64,000 nucleotides of DNA, taken from NCBI GenBank assembly GCA_030035585.1, contig CM057465.1, positions 5,679,501 through 5,743,500 on the forward strand. Reading direction: 5' to 3'. How positions within the stretch are numbered: the first letter of the stretch is position 1; each line of letters opens with the position of its first letter. The position numbers and the translations under genes are program-made. Source of the stretch: Dugong dugon. Taxonomy: Eukaryota > Chordata > Mammalia > Sirenia > Dugongidae. The notes beneath the pieces were generated by a model. It was not told the DNA's origin and did no database searches. It saw only the letters and a program-made list of their open reading frames with translations. This document shows positions 31,970 through 43,589 of this stretch, piece after piece.

Positions 31970-33668
31970 CTAGTTTCTCCATCTCGTTAAAGAATGCTGT
32001 TGGTATTTGGATTGGTATTGCATTATTATATGTAGATCGCTTTGGGTAGAACTGACATTTTCACAATGTTGTGTTTTCCTATCCATGAGCATGGTATGTT
32101 TTTCCATTTCTGTAGGTATCTTTCGGTTTCTTGCAATAGTGTTTTCTAGTTTTCTTTGTATAAGTCTTTTACGTGCCTCGTTAGAGTTATTCCTAAGTAT
32201 CTTATTTTCTTAGTCATCTAGTGCTGCTTTAACAGAAATAACAAGTGGATGGCTTTAACGAAGAGAAGTTTATTTCCTCACAGTAAAGTAGGCTAGAAGT
32301 CCAAATTCAGGGCGTCAGCTCCAGGGGAAGGCTTTCTCTCTCTCTGTCGGCCTTCTCATCAATCTTCTCCCAGACTAGGAGCTTCTCTGCGCAGGAACCT
32401 TGGGTCCAAAGGACATGCTCTGCTCCTGGCACTACTTCTTTCTTGGTGGTGTGAGGCGCGCACCCCACCCCCCATCTCTCTGCTCACTTCTCTCTTGTAT
32501 ATCTCAAGAGATTGCCTCAGGACACAATTCAGTCTTGTAGATTGAGTCCTGCCTTACCAACACAATTGCTGCCCATCCTCCCTTATTAACATCATAGAGG
32601 CAGGATTTACAACATATAGGAAAATCACACAATACCGAGAATCATGGCCCAAATTGATACACACGTTTTTGGGGGGACATAATTCAATCCATGACACTTA
32701 TCTTTTTAGGGGCTATTATAAATGATATTGTTTTCCTGATTTCAAATTTCTTTGTTGCTATATAGGAACCCAGATGATTTGTGTATGTTGATCTTGTATC
32801 CTGCTACTCTGCTGAATCTACTAGTTCCAGTAGCTTTCTTGTGGAATCTTTGGAGTTCTCTACGTATAGGATCATACCATCTGTGAATAGGGATAGTTTT
32901 ACTTCTTCTTTTCCAATTTGGATGCCCTTTATTTCTTTTTCTTGCCTTACTGCTCTAGCTAGGACTTTCAGCATAATGTTAAATAGGAGTGGTGATACAG
33001 GGCATCTTTGTCTTGTGCCTGTTCTCAAGGGGAATGCTTTCAGAGTCTCTCCATCGAAAATGATGTTGGCTGTAGATTTTGTATATTTGTCCTTTATTGT
33101 GTTGAGAAATTTCCCTTCTATTTCTATTTTATTGAGAGTTTTTATCAGGAATGGGTGCTGGATTTTATCAAATGTCTTTTCTGTGTCGACTGAGATGATC
33201 ATGTGATTTTTTTTCTTTTGTTCTATTTATGTGGTGGATTACGTTGATTGATTTTCTAATGTTGAACCATCCTTGCATACCTCCCACTCGGTCGAGGTGT
33301 ATTATTTTTTGGTATGATGCTGAATTCTATTGGCTAGAATTTTGTTGAGAATTTCTGCATCTATATTCATGAGAGCTGTTGGTCTGTAATTTTCTTTTTT
33401 GTGGTATCTTCGCCTGGCTTTAGTATCAGGGTTATGCTGACTTCCTAGAAAGAATTCAGCAGTATTCCTTCCTTTTCTATATTCTGAAATAGTTTGAGTA
33501 GTACTGGTGTGAGCTCTTCTCTGAATGTCTGGTAGAATTCTCCAGTGAAGCCCTCTGGGCCGGGGCTTTTTTTTTGGTTGGGATTTTTTTTTCTTTTTTT
33601 AATTACCTCTTCAATCTCTTTTCTGGTTATGGGCCTGTTTAGATTTTATATCTCAGTTTGTGTTAGTT
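31970..33668 (-). mobile_element. Inverted 5' segment of an L1 (ORF2 RT), carrying LTR 3
   Basis: Antisense L1 ORF2 from ctagtttctccatctcgtta to about ctttctggttatgggcctg. The minus-strand frame 33202-32804 covers RT ([31 protein letters not shown]), with the catalytic FADD altered to FTDG. In L1 order it ends precisely where the plus-strand L1 at 33669 begins. Confidence 0.8.
32206..32696 (-). mobile_element. MaLR-like LTR 3 (solo) in L1
   Basis: gtgctgctttaacagaaata, gaagtccaaattcagggcgt, gagcttctctgcgcaggaac, acataattcaatccatgaca. Flanked by the perfect 5-base repeat CTTAT at 32201-32205 and 32697-32701, as expected for ERVL-type integration. Confidence 0.8.
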
Positions 33669-33877
33669 TAGGTTAGACAAGCTTATTCTTAAAGTTATAT
33701 GGAAAGGCACTGGCCCTAGAATAGTTAAAACAATCATGAAAAAGAAGTATAAAGTGGAATGAATCATCTACTTGTTATTAAGACCTCTATATATCTGCAA
33801 TAATCAAGACAGTGTGGTATTAGCAAAGACACAGACACATAGATCAACGGAATGGAACAGAAAACCCAGAAACACCA

Positions 33878-33965
33878 AAAAATCAAACCACACCCATTGC
33901 TGTCCAGTCAATTTCAACTCATAGCGATCCTACAGGAGAGAGTAGAACTTTCCCATAGGGTTTAT
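33878..33965 (-). mobile_element. AfroSINE scrap
   Basis: aatcaaaccacacccattgc, agagtagaactttcccatag; only the tail end is present. Confidence 0.75.
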
Positions 33966-34356
33966 GCCCAACTGAGTTTTGACAAGGGTGCTCAATGGAG
34001 GACAGGTAGACTTTTCTTGGGTGCTGGAGCAAATGGATGTCCACAGGCAAAAAATGAACCTCAATCTCTATCTTACATCTTATACAAAAATTAACTCAAC
34101 ATGGTCATAGACTTAAATGTAAAATGTAAAACTCCAACACTTTTAGAACAAACAAAGGAGAAAATAATTGGGATCTTTGGCTAAGTAAAGGGTTTTTAGA
34201 TGTGACACCAAAAGCACAATCCATAAAAGGAAAAATTGACAAACTAGAGTTATGAAAATTAAAGACTTTTGTTCTCCAAAGACCCTATGAAAGGATAGAA
34301 AGATAAGCTGCAGTTTGGATGAAAATATTTGCAAAACACGTATCTGACAAAGGACT

Positions 34357-34559
34357 GTTTTTGTATGCCACTGAGGTGATTCTCACTTCATAGCGACCAT
34401 ATAGGACAGAGTAGAACTGCCCCCATAGAGTTTCCAAGGTTGTGAACTTTACAGGAGCAGATCGCCAGGTCTTTTCTCCCACAGAGCAGTGGTGGGTTTG
34501 ACCCACTGACCTTTCAGTTAGCAGCCAAGTACTTAACCATTGCACCACTAGGACTCCTT
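34357..34559 (-). mobile_element. AfroSINE in L1 with 12-base target duplication
   Basis: gtatgccactgaggtgattc to ccactaggactcctt. TGACAAAGGACT at 34345-34356 and TGACAAAGGATT at 34560-34571. Confidence 0.9.
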
Positions 34560-34609
34560 TGACAAAGGATTAGTATCTAGAATATATAAAAAACTTTCAA
34601 AACTCACAG

Positions 34610-35100
34610 TGAAAAAAAAGCACACCGGACTGAGTCCAGCACAACTGGATGGTGCCTGGCTACTACCACCAACTACTCTGACGAGCATCACAACAGAGAG
34701 TCCCGGACAGAGCAGGAGAAAAATGTAGAACAAAATCCTAACTCACAAAAAATGACCAGACTTATTGGCCTAACAGAGACTGGAGAAACCCTGAGAGTAT
34801 GTCCCCTGGACACCGTTATAGCTCAGTAATGAAGTCACTTCTGAGGTTCACCCTTCAGCCAAAGATTAGACACGCCCATAAAACAAAACGAGACTAAATG
34901 GGCACAGCAGCCCAGGGGCAAGGACTAGAAGGCAGGAGGGGACAGAAAAGCCGGGAATGGGGAACCCAAGTTCGAGAAGGGGAGAGTGTTGACATGTCAT
35001 GGCGTTGGCAACCAAGTCACAAAACAATATGTGTATTGTTTAATGAGAAACTAATTTGCTCTGTAAACCTTCGTCTAAAGTACAATTAAAAAAAAAAAAA
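34610..35100 (+). mobile_element. L1 3' UTR with poly(A) tail
   Basis: A sense version of the 3' UTR family at 17.9-19.6 kb: gcacaactggatggtgcctg, cagagagtcccggacagagc, gaaactaatttgctctgtaa, ending ctaaagtacaatt and 13 A at 35088-35100. Inserted in the older L1, which resumes at tcagatccaattagaaaatt. Confidence 0.75.
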
Positions 35101-35784
35101 TCAGATCCAATTAGAAAATTGGCAAAAGACAAAAGAGACAGGATAGGTTACAAAGATGGCAGATACGCACGTGAAAATATGTTCAACATCTTTAGCCATT
35201 AGAGAATTGCAAACTAACACCACAATGAGATATCATTACACACCTATCCCAATGGCTGAAATAAAACCAGTGAGAACAGCAAACGCTGGACAGGATACCG
35301 CGTCACCCGTCCATTGCTGGTGGTGACAGAAAATAGTCCAGACACTCTGGGAAACACTTTGGCAGTTTCTGATAAAAAGAACCATGTAATTACCACACGA
35401 CCCAGCAATTGCACTCTTGGGTATTTATCCCAGAGGAATCAAAACTTACTTTCACATACAAAAAAAACCTATCCACACACCAAAAGCCCCAAGTGACAAA
35501 AGAAAAAGATTAACTGGACATCAAAATTAAAATATTTGTGCCATAGATGATACCATTAAGGGAGTGAAAGACAACCACAGAATGGGAGGAAACACTTGCA
35601 GATCATTACATTGCAAGGAGCTTGTGTCCAGAATATGTAAAGAACTCTTACAACTCAACAATGAAAAAAAAAAAACAAAACAATGAATCCAGTTAAAAAG
35701 CAGGCAAAGGATCTGAACAGAGATTTCTCCAAAGCAGACAGACACATGGCTAATAAAACATAACAAGATACTCAGCATCACTAG

Positions 35785-35953
35785 ACTGTTGTTGTGATTC
35801 TGTTAGGTGCTGCTGAGTTGGTTCTGACTCACAGCAATCCAACAGGACAGAGGAGAACTGCCCCACAGGGTTTCCAAGGAGCAGCTCTGGAATCGAACTG
35901 CTGACCTTTTGGTTAGCAGCTGAGCTCTTAACCACTACACCACCAGGGCTCCC
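35785..35953 (-). mobile_element. AfroSINE
   Basis: tgttgttgtgattctgttag, gaactgccccacagggtttc, ctacaccaccagggctccc. Confidence 0.85.
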
Positions 35954-36011
35954 ACTAGTCATTAGGGAAATGCAAATCAAAACCACGATGAGACACCACC
36001 CCCTCAAAAAA

Positions 36012-36222
36012 CCAAACACCAAAGCAGTTGCTGTCGAGTTGATTCTGACTCATGACCACCCCATGTGCGCACGGTAGAACTGCTCCGCAGGATTTTTAAG
36101 GCTGTGACCTTTTGGAAGTAGATCTCTAGGCCTTTCTTCTGAGGGGCCCTCTGCGTGGGTTCAAACCACCGATGTTCTGGTTAGTAGTGGAGTGCTTAAC
36201 TGATTGTATCACCCAGGGACTA
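36012..36222 (-). mobile_element. AfroSINE
   Basis: aaccaaacaccaaagcagtt, gtagaactgctccgcaggat, gtggagtgcttaactgattg. Confidence 0.85.
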
Positions 36223-36229
36223 CTGCCCA

Positions 36230-36335
36230 CTGTTGCTGTTGTTAGCTGCCATGGAGTCGATTCCGATTCATGGCGACCCCATGTGTGCAAAGTAGAACTG
36301 CTCCATAGGGTTTTATAAAGCCGTGAGCTTTATAA
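36230..36335 (-). mobile_element. AfroSINE, tail half only
   Basis: ttgctgttgttagctgccat, ggagtcgattccgattcatg, ctccatagggttttataaag. Confidence 0.8.
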
Positions 36336-36478
36336 AAAAAAAAGTCAGATAATAGCAAGTATTGATGAGGATGTGAAGAAATAGGTACACTCATACTTTG
36401 CTGGTGGGAATATAAAATGATGTAGCTGCTTTGGGAAACAATTTAGCAGTTCCTCAAAAAGTTAAACCCAGAGCTACC

Positions 36479-36632
36479 ATAACCCGTTGCCGTCGAGTTG
36501 ATTCCGACTCATAGTGACCCTATAGGACAGAGTAGAACTGCCCTATAGGATTTCCAAAGAGTGGCTGGTGGATTCGAACTGGTGACCTTTTGGTTAGCAG
36601 CCAAGCTCTTAACAGTACGCCACCAGGGCTCC
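36479..36632 (-). mobile_element. AfroSINE
   Basis: ataacccgttgccgtcgagt, gactggtgaccttttggtta-like order, acgccaccagggctcc. Confidence 0.85.
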
Positions 36633-36703
36633 AGCAATTCCACTACTAGGTATACTCAAGAGAATGAAAAACATATATGCACGCAAAAACTTGTACACTA
36701 ATA

Positions 36704-39075
36704 TTCATTGTCCAGCTTTCACATGCATATGAGGCAACTGAAAATATCATGGCTTGGGTCAGGAGCACCTGAGTCCTCTGTTTTTTAACACTTTAAAGAG
36801 GTCTTCTGCAGCAGATCTGCCCAGTGCAATGCCTTGTTTCACTTCTTGACTGCTGCTTCCATGGGCATTGATTGTGGATCCAAATCAAATAAAATTCTTG
36901 ACAACTTCAATATTTTCAGTATCCTCTTGTTCTGTTTGAACGACTGCCTCTTGATCTATGTACAGGTTCCTCATGAGCACAATTAAATGTTCTGGAATTC
37001 CCATTCTTAGCAACGTTATCCATAATTTGTTTGACTCACACAGTTGAATGCCTCTGCATAGCCAATCAATCCCACGTAAACATCCTTCTAGTATTCTCTG
37101 CTTTCAGCCAAGATCCACTTGACATTAGCAATGATACCCCTCGTTCCAGAAGAGGGACCGTCCCCTTCTGAATCCGGCTTGAATTTCTGGCAGTACCCTG
37201 TTGATGTACTGCTGCAAACATTTTCGAATTATCTTCAGCCAAATTTTACTTGTGTGTGATATTAATGGCACTGTTCAATAATTTCTGCATTCTGTTGGAT
37301 CACCTTTCTTTGGAATAGGCACAAATATGGGTCTCTTCCAGTCAGTTGGCCAGGTAGCTGTCTTCCACATTTCTTGGCAAAGACAAGTGAGTGCTTCTAG
37401 TGTTGCATCTGTTTGTTGAAACATCTCAGTTGGTATTCCATCAATTCCTGGAGCCTTGTTTTTTCCAATGCCTTCAGTGCAGCTTGGACTTCTTCCTTCA
37501 GTACCATCGGTTCTTGATGATATGCATCCTGAAATGGCTGAACGCTGACCAATTCTTTTTGGTCTCTGGACTCTGTAGTCCTTCCATTTTCTTTGGATTC
37601 TCCTTGTGTTGTTCAATATTTTGCCCATAGAATATTGGCAATATTTCAATATTGCCACTCGAGGCTTGTATTTTTTCTTCAGTTCTTTCAGCTTGACAAA
37701 TGCTGAGCATGTTCTTCCCTTTCGGCTTTGTAACTCTGGATCTTTGCAACTCTGTGTTCAAGAGCACCTTTCAGAGTCTCTTCTGACATCCATTTTAGTC
37801 TTTTCTCTCTTCCTGTCTTTTTAATAATGTTTCTCTTTCTCCATGCGTGATGTCCTTGATGTCAATCCACAACCTGTCTGGTCCACGGTCATTAGTGTTC
37901 AACGCGTCAAATCTATTCTTGAGATGGTCTCTAAGTTCAGTGGACTTGTTTTAATTTTCTTCCACCTCAACTTGAAGTTACGTAGGAGCTAGTGATGGTC
38001 TGTTCTGACTGATGATCCTGAGCTTCTCCATTGTCTCTTTCCACAGATGTAGTCGATTTGATTTCTTTGTATTCCATCTGGTGAGATCCATGTGTACAGT
38101 TGCTGTTTATATTGTTGAAAAAAAGATATTTCCAATGAATAGGTCATTCGTCTTGCAAAATTCTATCATGCAATCTCCTGTGTCATTTCTATCACCAAAG
38201 TCATATTTTCCAACTACTGATCCTTCTTCATTTCCAACTTTCACATTCTAGTCACCAGTAATTATCAATGCATCTTGACTGCATGTTTAATCAATTTCAG
38301 ACTGCAGAAGCTGGTAAAAATCTTCTATTTATTTATTATCTTTGGTATTAATGGTTGGTGCATAAATTTGAATAGTAGCAGCATTAACTGGTCTTTCTTA
38401 AAGGTGTATGGATATTATCCTATCACTGACAGCGCTCCACTTCAGGATAGATCTTGAAATGTTCTTTTGACAATGAATGCGATGCTGTTAAAGGTGACAT
38501 TTCTGGCACAGTACACCGTATGACTGTCTGATTCAAAACGGCCAATACCAGTCCATTTCAGCTCACTAAAGCATAGGATATCTATCATCTAGCATTCCAT
38601 TTCATTTTTGACAACTTCTGATTCTCCTAGATTCATACTTTGAACATTCCACATTTTGATTATTCATGGATGTTTGCAACTGTTTCTTCTCATTTTGAAT
38701 CGTGCCACATCAGCAAATGAAGGTCCCAAAAGCTCTACTCCATCCACATCATTAGGGTTGACTCTATTTTGAGGAGGCAGCTCTTCCCCAGTCGTATTTT
38801 GAACACCTTCCAACTTCCAACCTGAGGGAGTCATCTTCTGGCAATATATCGGACAATGTTCTGCTGGTATGCATAAGGTTTTCGCTGGCCCATTTTGTTT
38901 TTTAGAAGTAGACCATCAGGTCCTTCTTCCTAGTCTGTCTTAGTCTGGAAGCTCTGCTGAAACCTGTCCGCCCTGGGTGACCCTGCTGGTATCTGAAATA
39001 CCAGTGGCACGGCTTCCAGCCTCACAGCAACATGTGAGCCACCACAGTACATCAAACTGACAGACGAGTGGTGGT
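36704..39075 (-). mobile_element. RTE LINE copy with its 5' leader, lacking the 3' end
   Basis: Read on the minus strand it starts near 39075 with accactcgtctgtcagtttg. It has the leader (ttccagactaagacagacta, ggccagcgaaaaccttatgc), the endonuclease region (38820-38000), linker and RT fingers (minus-strand frame 37658-37275, with KNKAPGIDGIPTEMF), and stops at ccagctttcacatgcatatg. The palm with YADD is deleted near 36920. This copy defines the leader used to interpret the tRNA-Gly SINEs. Confidence 0.85.
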
Positions 39076-39460
39076 ATAGATGTCAATATCCTGGCTGTTT
39101 AATTGTACTACAGTTTTGTAAGATGTTTCTATTGCGGGAAACTGGGTAAAGAGTAAACAGGATCTCTGCATTATTTCTTACAACTGCATGTGAATCGACA
39201 ATATTTCAAGATAAAAAGTTTAACTTTAAAAAAGTTACTAAAAGAGATGCAAATTCGGAGTGATATTTTAAGAATAGGTGATTTGTTACATTATCTAATC
39301 TACAGCTTTCTGAATCTAAGCATGGTAATAAATGTAGCAAATATAGCAGCAGTCTTTTTTGTTTGCTTTTCAAGTTTTTATTCGTAAGTAATTTCCCTTA
39401 CAGAAAAGCTGCGGGAAAAAAAAAAAAAAAGGACAAAGAACAGGATATATCCTTTACCTG

Positions 39461-39625
39461 CGCCCTGGTGGCGCAGTGGTTAAGTGTTTTGCTGCTAATC
39501 AAAAGGTTGGCAGTTCGAATCCACCAGCTGCTCCTTGGAAACCCTATGGGGGCAGTTCTACTCTGTCCGTAGGATCGCTAGGAGTCAGAATCGACTCAAC
39601 GACAATGGGTTGGTTTGTTTGTTTT
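39461..39625 (+). mobile_element. AfroSINE, internally shortened
   Basis: gcgccctggtggcgcagtgg, ggcagttcgaatccaccagc, then directly ctccttggaaaccctatggg. Confidence 0.85.
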
Positions 39626-39685
39626 TATAGTCACTCAAGATTAGCTTTTTACCCCTTTGCTTTATCATTTCCTCTTCCTTTATAG

Positions 39686-39897
39686 GTTGTTGTTGCTGTT
39701 GGGTGCCATGGAAGCGATTTTAGACTCACAGCGACCCCATGTGACAGCGCACAACTGCCCCATAGGGTTTTCTAGGCTGTAATCTTTATGGGAGCAGACC
39801 GCCAGGTCTTTTTCCTGAGGAGCCACCGGGTGGGTTAGAACTGCCAACCTTTCATTTCGCAGCTGAGAGCTTAACTGTTGCACCACCGGGGCTCCTA
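39686..39897 (-). mobile_element. AfroSINE, first of an adjacent pair
   Basis: gttgttgttgctgttgggtg to gttgcaccaccggggctcct. Flanked by perfect CCTTTATAG at 39677-39685 and 39898-39906. Confidence 0.9.
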
Positions 39898-39906
39898 CCT
39901 TTATAG

Positions 39907-40098
39907 ATTGTTGTTGCTGCTGTGTTGTTATAGTGACCCCACGTAACAGAGGAGAGCTGCCCCATAGGGCTTCCGAGGCTGTAATGTTTACAGGAGCAGA
40001 TTGCCAGGTCTTTCTCCCACAGAGCTGCTGGGTGGGTTTGAACGGCCAGTCTTTCAGTTAGCAGTTGAGCGCTTAACTGCCACCCCACCAGGGCTCCT
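39907..40098 (-). mobile_element. AfroSINE, second of an adjacent pair
   Basis: attgttgttgctgctgtgtt to accccaccagggctcc. It starts at the second copy of the target repeat of its neighbour, and the right flank ccttttattctatatag is a looser match. Confidence 0.85.
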
Positions 40099-40099
40099 T

Positions 40100-40335
40100 T
40101 TATTCTATATAGGTAGCCGGATAAAGACATACAGCCCATTCCTGTTACTGCAATAGTTATGTCCTACAAAGGCTCCACAAGCACGAATTACCAAATACCA
40201 GACCCGCCTTGTTCAACCTCGGCTGGGATTTTTCACTACTCTGTGCATCACATGTCTGCAAACGACCCCAAAAGCACCACGAGTATTTTTAGCAAATAGG
40301 TGAATTCGCAAATATGGACAGGATCAGCTGTGTAA
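40100..40335. other. Possible DNA-transposon remnant
   Basis: actgcaatagttatgtccta, caagcacgaattaccaaata and gcaaataggtgaattcgcaa resemble an old MER-type DNA element. Weak. Confidence 0.3.
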
Positions 40336-40336
40336 A

Positions 40337-41000
40337 GTATTTTTTTTAAATAATACTTTATTGCGTTTTCAGTGAAGGCTTACACAGCAGTTTAGGGTCC
40401 CCTTCAACAATTTCTATACAAGTTCATCAGTGATATGGGTTACATTCTTCACAATGCATGAACATTCTCATTAAAACCATTCTGGTTGTTCTGTTTCAGT
40501 TAATCTAGTTTCCCTGCCCCCTTACATTCTCATCTTGGTTTTAAAGTAATTGTTGACCGTTTGGTTTCATAGAGGGGGTTTTTTAAAGGAGCACAGTACT
40601 TATGAGTGTTATTCATTATTTTGTGAGCCAATCTGTTCTTTAGCTACAAGGTGACCTCAGGGGTTAGTTTCAGTTCAAGGTCTGAAGAACATCTCAGGGC
40701 AACAGACTCAGACAGGGAGGCTTCTAGTCTCAACCAGTCCAGTAAGTCTGGTTTTTTTTTTTTGTTTGTTTGTTTTTAGGAATTTGAGGTTCTGTTCCAC
40801 ATTTTCCACCCACTGTATCAGGGTCGATCCACAGTGGCCCTGACTAGAATGGTCGGTAGTGGTAGCTGGGCACCATCCAGTTGTTCTGGTCTTAAGATGG
40901 ATGAGGCCGTGCTTCATGTAGAACTGTACAGGTATTTGAGAGTAAGCTGCATACATCAAGACTCTGTCCTCTTAAATACCGAAGTATGTTTCCTAAGGAG
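40337..41000 (-). mobile_element. L1 3' UTR
   Basis: A T-run followed by aatactttattgcgttttca, gtgaaggcttacacagcagt, ggtgacctcaggggttagtt, ccagtaagtctgg, T-rich run, ggaatttgaggttctgttcc. This copy is uninterrupted at the site where a younger element entered the copy at 17.9 kb. Confidence 0.75.
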
Positions 41001-41324
41001 AGGGATGTTCTCCTACATCACCACCGTAGTTCTCCATTTCAGTAAATTTAACATTAACAATACCTCACTCTGCCATTCATATTCAATTGCTGTCAGCTGA
41101 CCCCATAATGTCCTTGACGGCGTTTTTTTCTCTCCAGTACAGGCTCCGGTCTAGGTTCAGGTGTTACAATGAGTTGTCACTGCTCTCTAGTCTCTTTTAA
41201 TCTGAAAAGTTTCCAAAGCCTATCTTGGTCCTGCACGGCACTAACATTTTTAAAGAACACCATTTTCCACCTCTCCTCCCTGTTTTTAATAGAACGTAGA
41301 AACTGCTTTGATGTCTACTTATAA
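41001..41324. other. Unassigned, possibly old repeat
   Basis: cgaagtatgtttcctaagga through atgtccttgacggcgttttt looks like an old interspersed repeat I cannot name. Confidence 0.3.
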
Positions 41325-41452
41325 ACCCAAAAACTCATTGCTGTGGAATTGATTCCAACTCCTAGTGACCTTACAAGACAGAGTGAAGCTGTCCCATAGG
41401 GTTTCCAAGGCTGTCATCTTTACGGAAGCAGGCTGCCATATCTTTCTCCTCG
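41325..41452 (-). mobile_element. AfroSINE, head missing
   Basis: ataaacccaaaaactcattg, gtcccatagggtttccaagg, gccatatctttctcctcg. Confidence 0.8.
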
Positions 41453-42800
41453 ATACCTACTTACAGTAACTTGTATTTCAGTAGGTATCTACTTAGAAGC
41501 CTCAACACTTAATAAAAACTTCCAACTCGAGTTACCCTATGTCTCATTCTGAAATTGGGTTCTTAAACAGGCTCCCAGCCTCTCTAGCAAGTTTCACACA
41601 CCCGGTTTTGTCAGTTTGCCAGCTGGAAATGTTTACAAGGCTTTCCGAGTTGGAACTAGAGGTTCCCAGAGCTATGAGCTTCAATTCCCATTCAAAATGA
41701 AAAAGAAAAGAAAACTGAAGACATAATTATTCTGTAACTCAGCAAGAGAGCAAACACAAAACCTCCACAAAATCTACCCGGCGGCACTGACATGAAACAG
41801 CTCAACACAAGTCACACGTGTTTAGTGAAAGTAGGCAATAATAAACCAAGAACCTTCTTCAACTTCTGGTGGTAGGACAGATCCCTTTTTAAAGAAACAA
41901 GGATGAATGTGACCGAAAGAGACGAGAACACTACGGAACAGATGCAATCTGTTTCAGAAAAAAAAAAAAAGAATTTTCTTCGATAAAGTCAAGTTCTGCA
42001 TAAAAATCAACAGGAAACCCACTAAAGGATTTATGCATAACACCCAGCACTGGCGCTGTCAAGACGGTCACGTGTCTGGGGTAACTGATTATGTGATTTC
42101 ACTCGGCCAAATGCGGATCGTGCTGAGTAGCCTGTCCATGCGACAAAGCTTTCCATGCAGAATGCTCCGTGGGGCGGGCCCTGGCCCTGCCAGTCTCCTG
42201 CGAGTCTCTGAGGTCGGGAGCAGCTGTCAGCATGCCCCGAGGTGACCTTGGTCTTGAAGTCTGCCCAGAGTCACAGCTTACAGTCCTCTGCACAGTCTGG
42301 GTGGTTGTTCGTTCTGGAAGGCGGTTTTTATCTTCAATTGCTTATATCCTTCCAGTCACTGTCTCGCCCCTGTGGCCACAGTCCTCTCGCGTGGCATCAC
42401 TCCCTCCCACCCGAAGCCCCGCAGCAACCCTCTCCCTGACCTCCTCACCCAATTTCCCCCTCCCAGGTTCCAGTGCACGGCCTCCAGGCTCACCCTCCTG
42501 AGGCCGAGCTCCAATCATGCCACCCCTGCTCAGGGCTCCTGTGAAGAGCGCCAGCTCCAAACAGCTGAACTTGCAGAGAAGGCACAGACCCAGGGTAATG
42601 CCACCCAAGGCTACCCAGCATCTTGACGATGGGCTGGATCTAAAGTCCTGGCTACCCTGCCCCACACAGTCCCGGGCTCTCCCGCTGTACCACCTTGCTG
42701 GCTCGAGCCTTTGGACCTTTGTGGGTAGCCCCCAACTGGACAGCTGGCTTCTGTCCTTGTTGCCCTTGGCCCCTGACAACTGCCAGAGGGAGCCTACTAA
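41453..42800. other. Intron, no gene recognised
   Basis: AT-rich to about 42050, then G+C-rich. Frames at 42169-42501 and 42779-42342 are compositionally driven and unconvincing. A short A-run lies at 41960-41972. Confidence 0.35.
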
Positions 42801-43562
42801 CAGCTACATCAGAGCATGTCACCTCCCCACTCGGAAGCACCCAGGGCTGCTTTCATGCAGAATATAAACCAGAGTCCTTACAATGGTCCCCCAAGGCCCC
42901 ACATGACCTGCCACCCACCTCCATGACCTCCTGTCCTCGTCCTTGATGCCTCTTTCCTCCAAGTCACACCTCCTTGCTGCTCCTCCCACAAGCCGGGAGC
43001 AGCTGCGGCTCTGCCAGGAACACTGCCCATGCCAGAATCTGCTCACCACGCTCCTTCTTCATGTCCATACTCAAATGTCACTTTCTCCATGAGGCCGCCC
43101 GGAGCAGCCCCACAGTACCCTCACCCCACCTGGGGCTCCGGAGCCTCGCCTGCCCTGTCCGTGGCATCGAGCATCTCTACCACGTTCCTTCTCTGTCTCT
43201 CCCCAGCGGCGCAGCTCTACCAGGAAAACGATTGATCTTCATCTTTTTTGCTTACTTACGTATCCCCACAGGAGCGCTGGTGGCACCACAGTTAAGCGCT
43301 CAACTGCTAAGCAAAAGGTCAGCAGTTCAAACCCACCAGCGGCTCTGCAGGAGAAAGACATGGTGATCTGCTTCTGTAGAGACTACAGCCAAGAAAACCC
43401 TATGGGGCAGTTCTACTCTGTCACATGGGGTCGCTATGAGTTGGCATCGACTCAATGGCACCCAACAACAACAACAAATGTATCCCCGGTGCTTAGAAAG
43501 ATGCCTGGTACAGAGAAGGAGCTTAATAAATATCTGATGACATCTGATGTTAATGAATGAAT
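42801..43562 (+). repeat. L2 fragment, split by an AfroSINE
   Basis: ccaaggccccacatgacctg, tcaaatgtcactttctccat, gaggccgcccggagcagccc, then after the SINE ggtgcttagaaagatgcctg, ggagcttaataaatatctga, taatgaatgaat, i.e. the L2 3' end. Confidence 0.7.
43268..43479 (+). mobile_element. AfroSINE in L2
   Basis: ggagcgctggtggcaccaca to cacccaacaacaacaacaaat. Flanked by GTATCCCC at 43260-43267 and 43480-43487. Confidence 0.9.
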
Positions 43563-43589
43563 TTTCTCTTTATTTCCCTTCGCAAACTC

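Larger units (their letters stand above)
33669..35500 (+). mobile_element. L1 3' segment (ORF2 C-terminal part), with insertions
   Basis: Begins ggttagacaagcttattctt and continues aatggaacagaaaacccaga, gccattagagaattgcaaac, gcaattgcactcttgggtat. Interrupted by a SINE scrap (33878), a SINE (34357) and an L1 3' UTR (34610). Confidence 0.75.
35505..36703 (+). mobile_element. Second L1 3' segment, with four AfroSINEs
   Basis: tggacatcaaaattaaaata, cagaatgggaggaaacactt, cattagggaaatgcaaatca, cctcaaaaagttaaacccag, aacttgtacactaatattca. Duplicates the ORF2 C-terminal region already covered at 33.7-35.5 kb, so it is a separate insertion. Confidence 0.75.

Noticed and set aside
32781-33206. 141-codon plus-strand frame
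   Set aside because: Antisense shadow of the L1 reverse transcriptase on the minus strand.
42342-42779. 145-codon minus-strand frame
   Set aside because: G+C-driven, overlaps other frames of equal length, no recognisable family.
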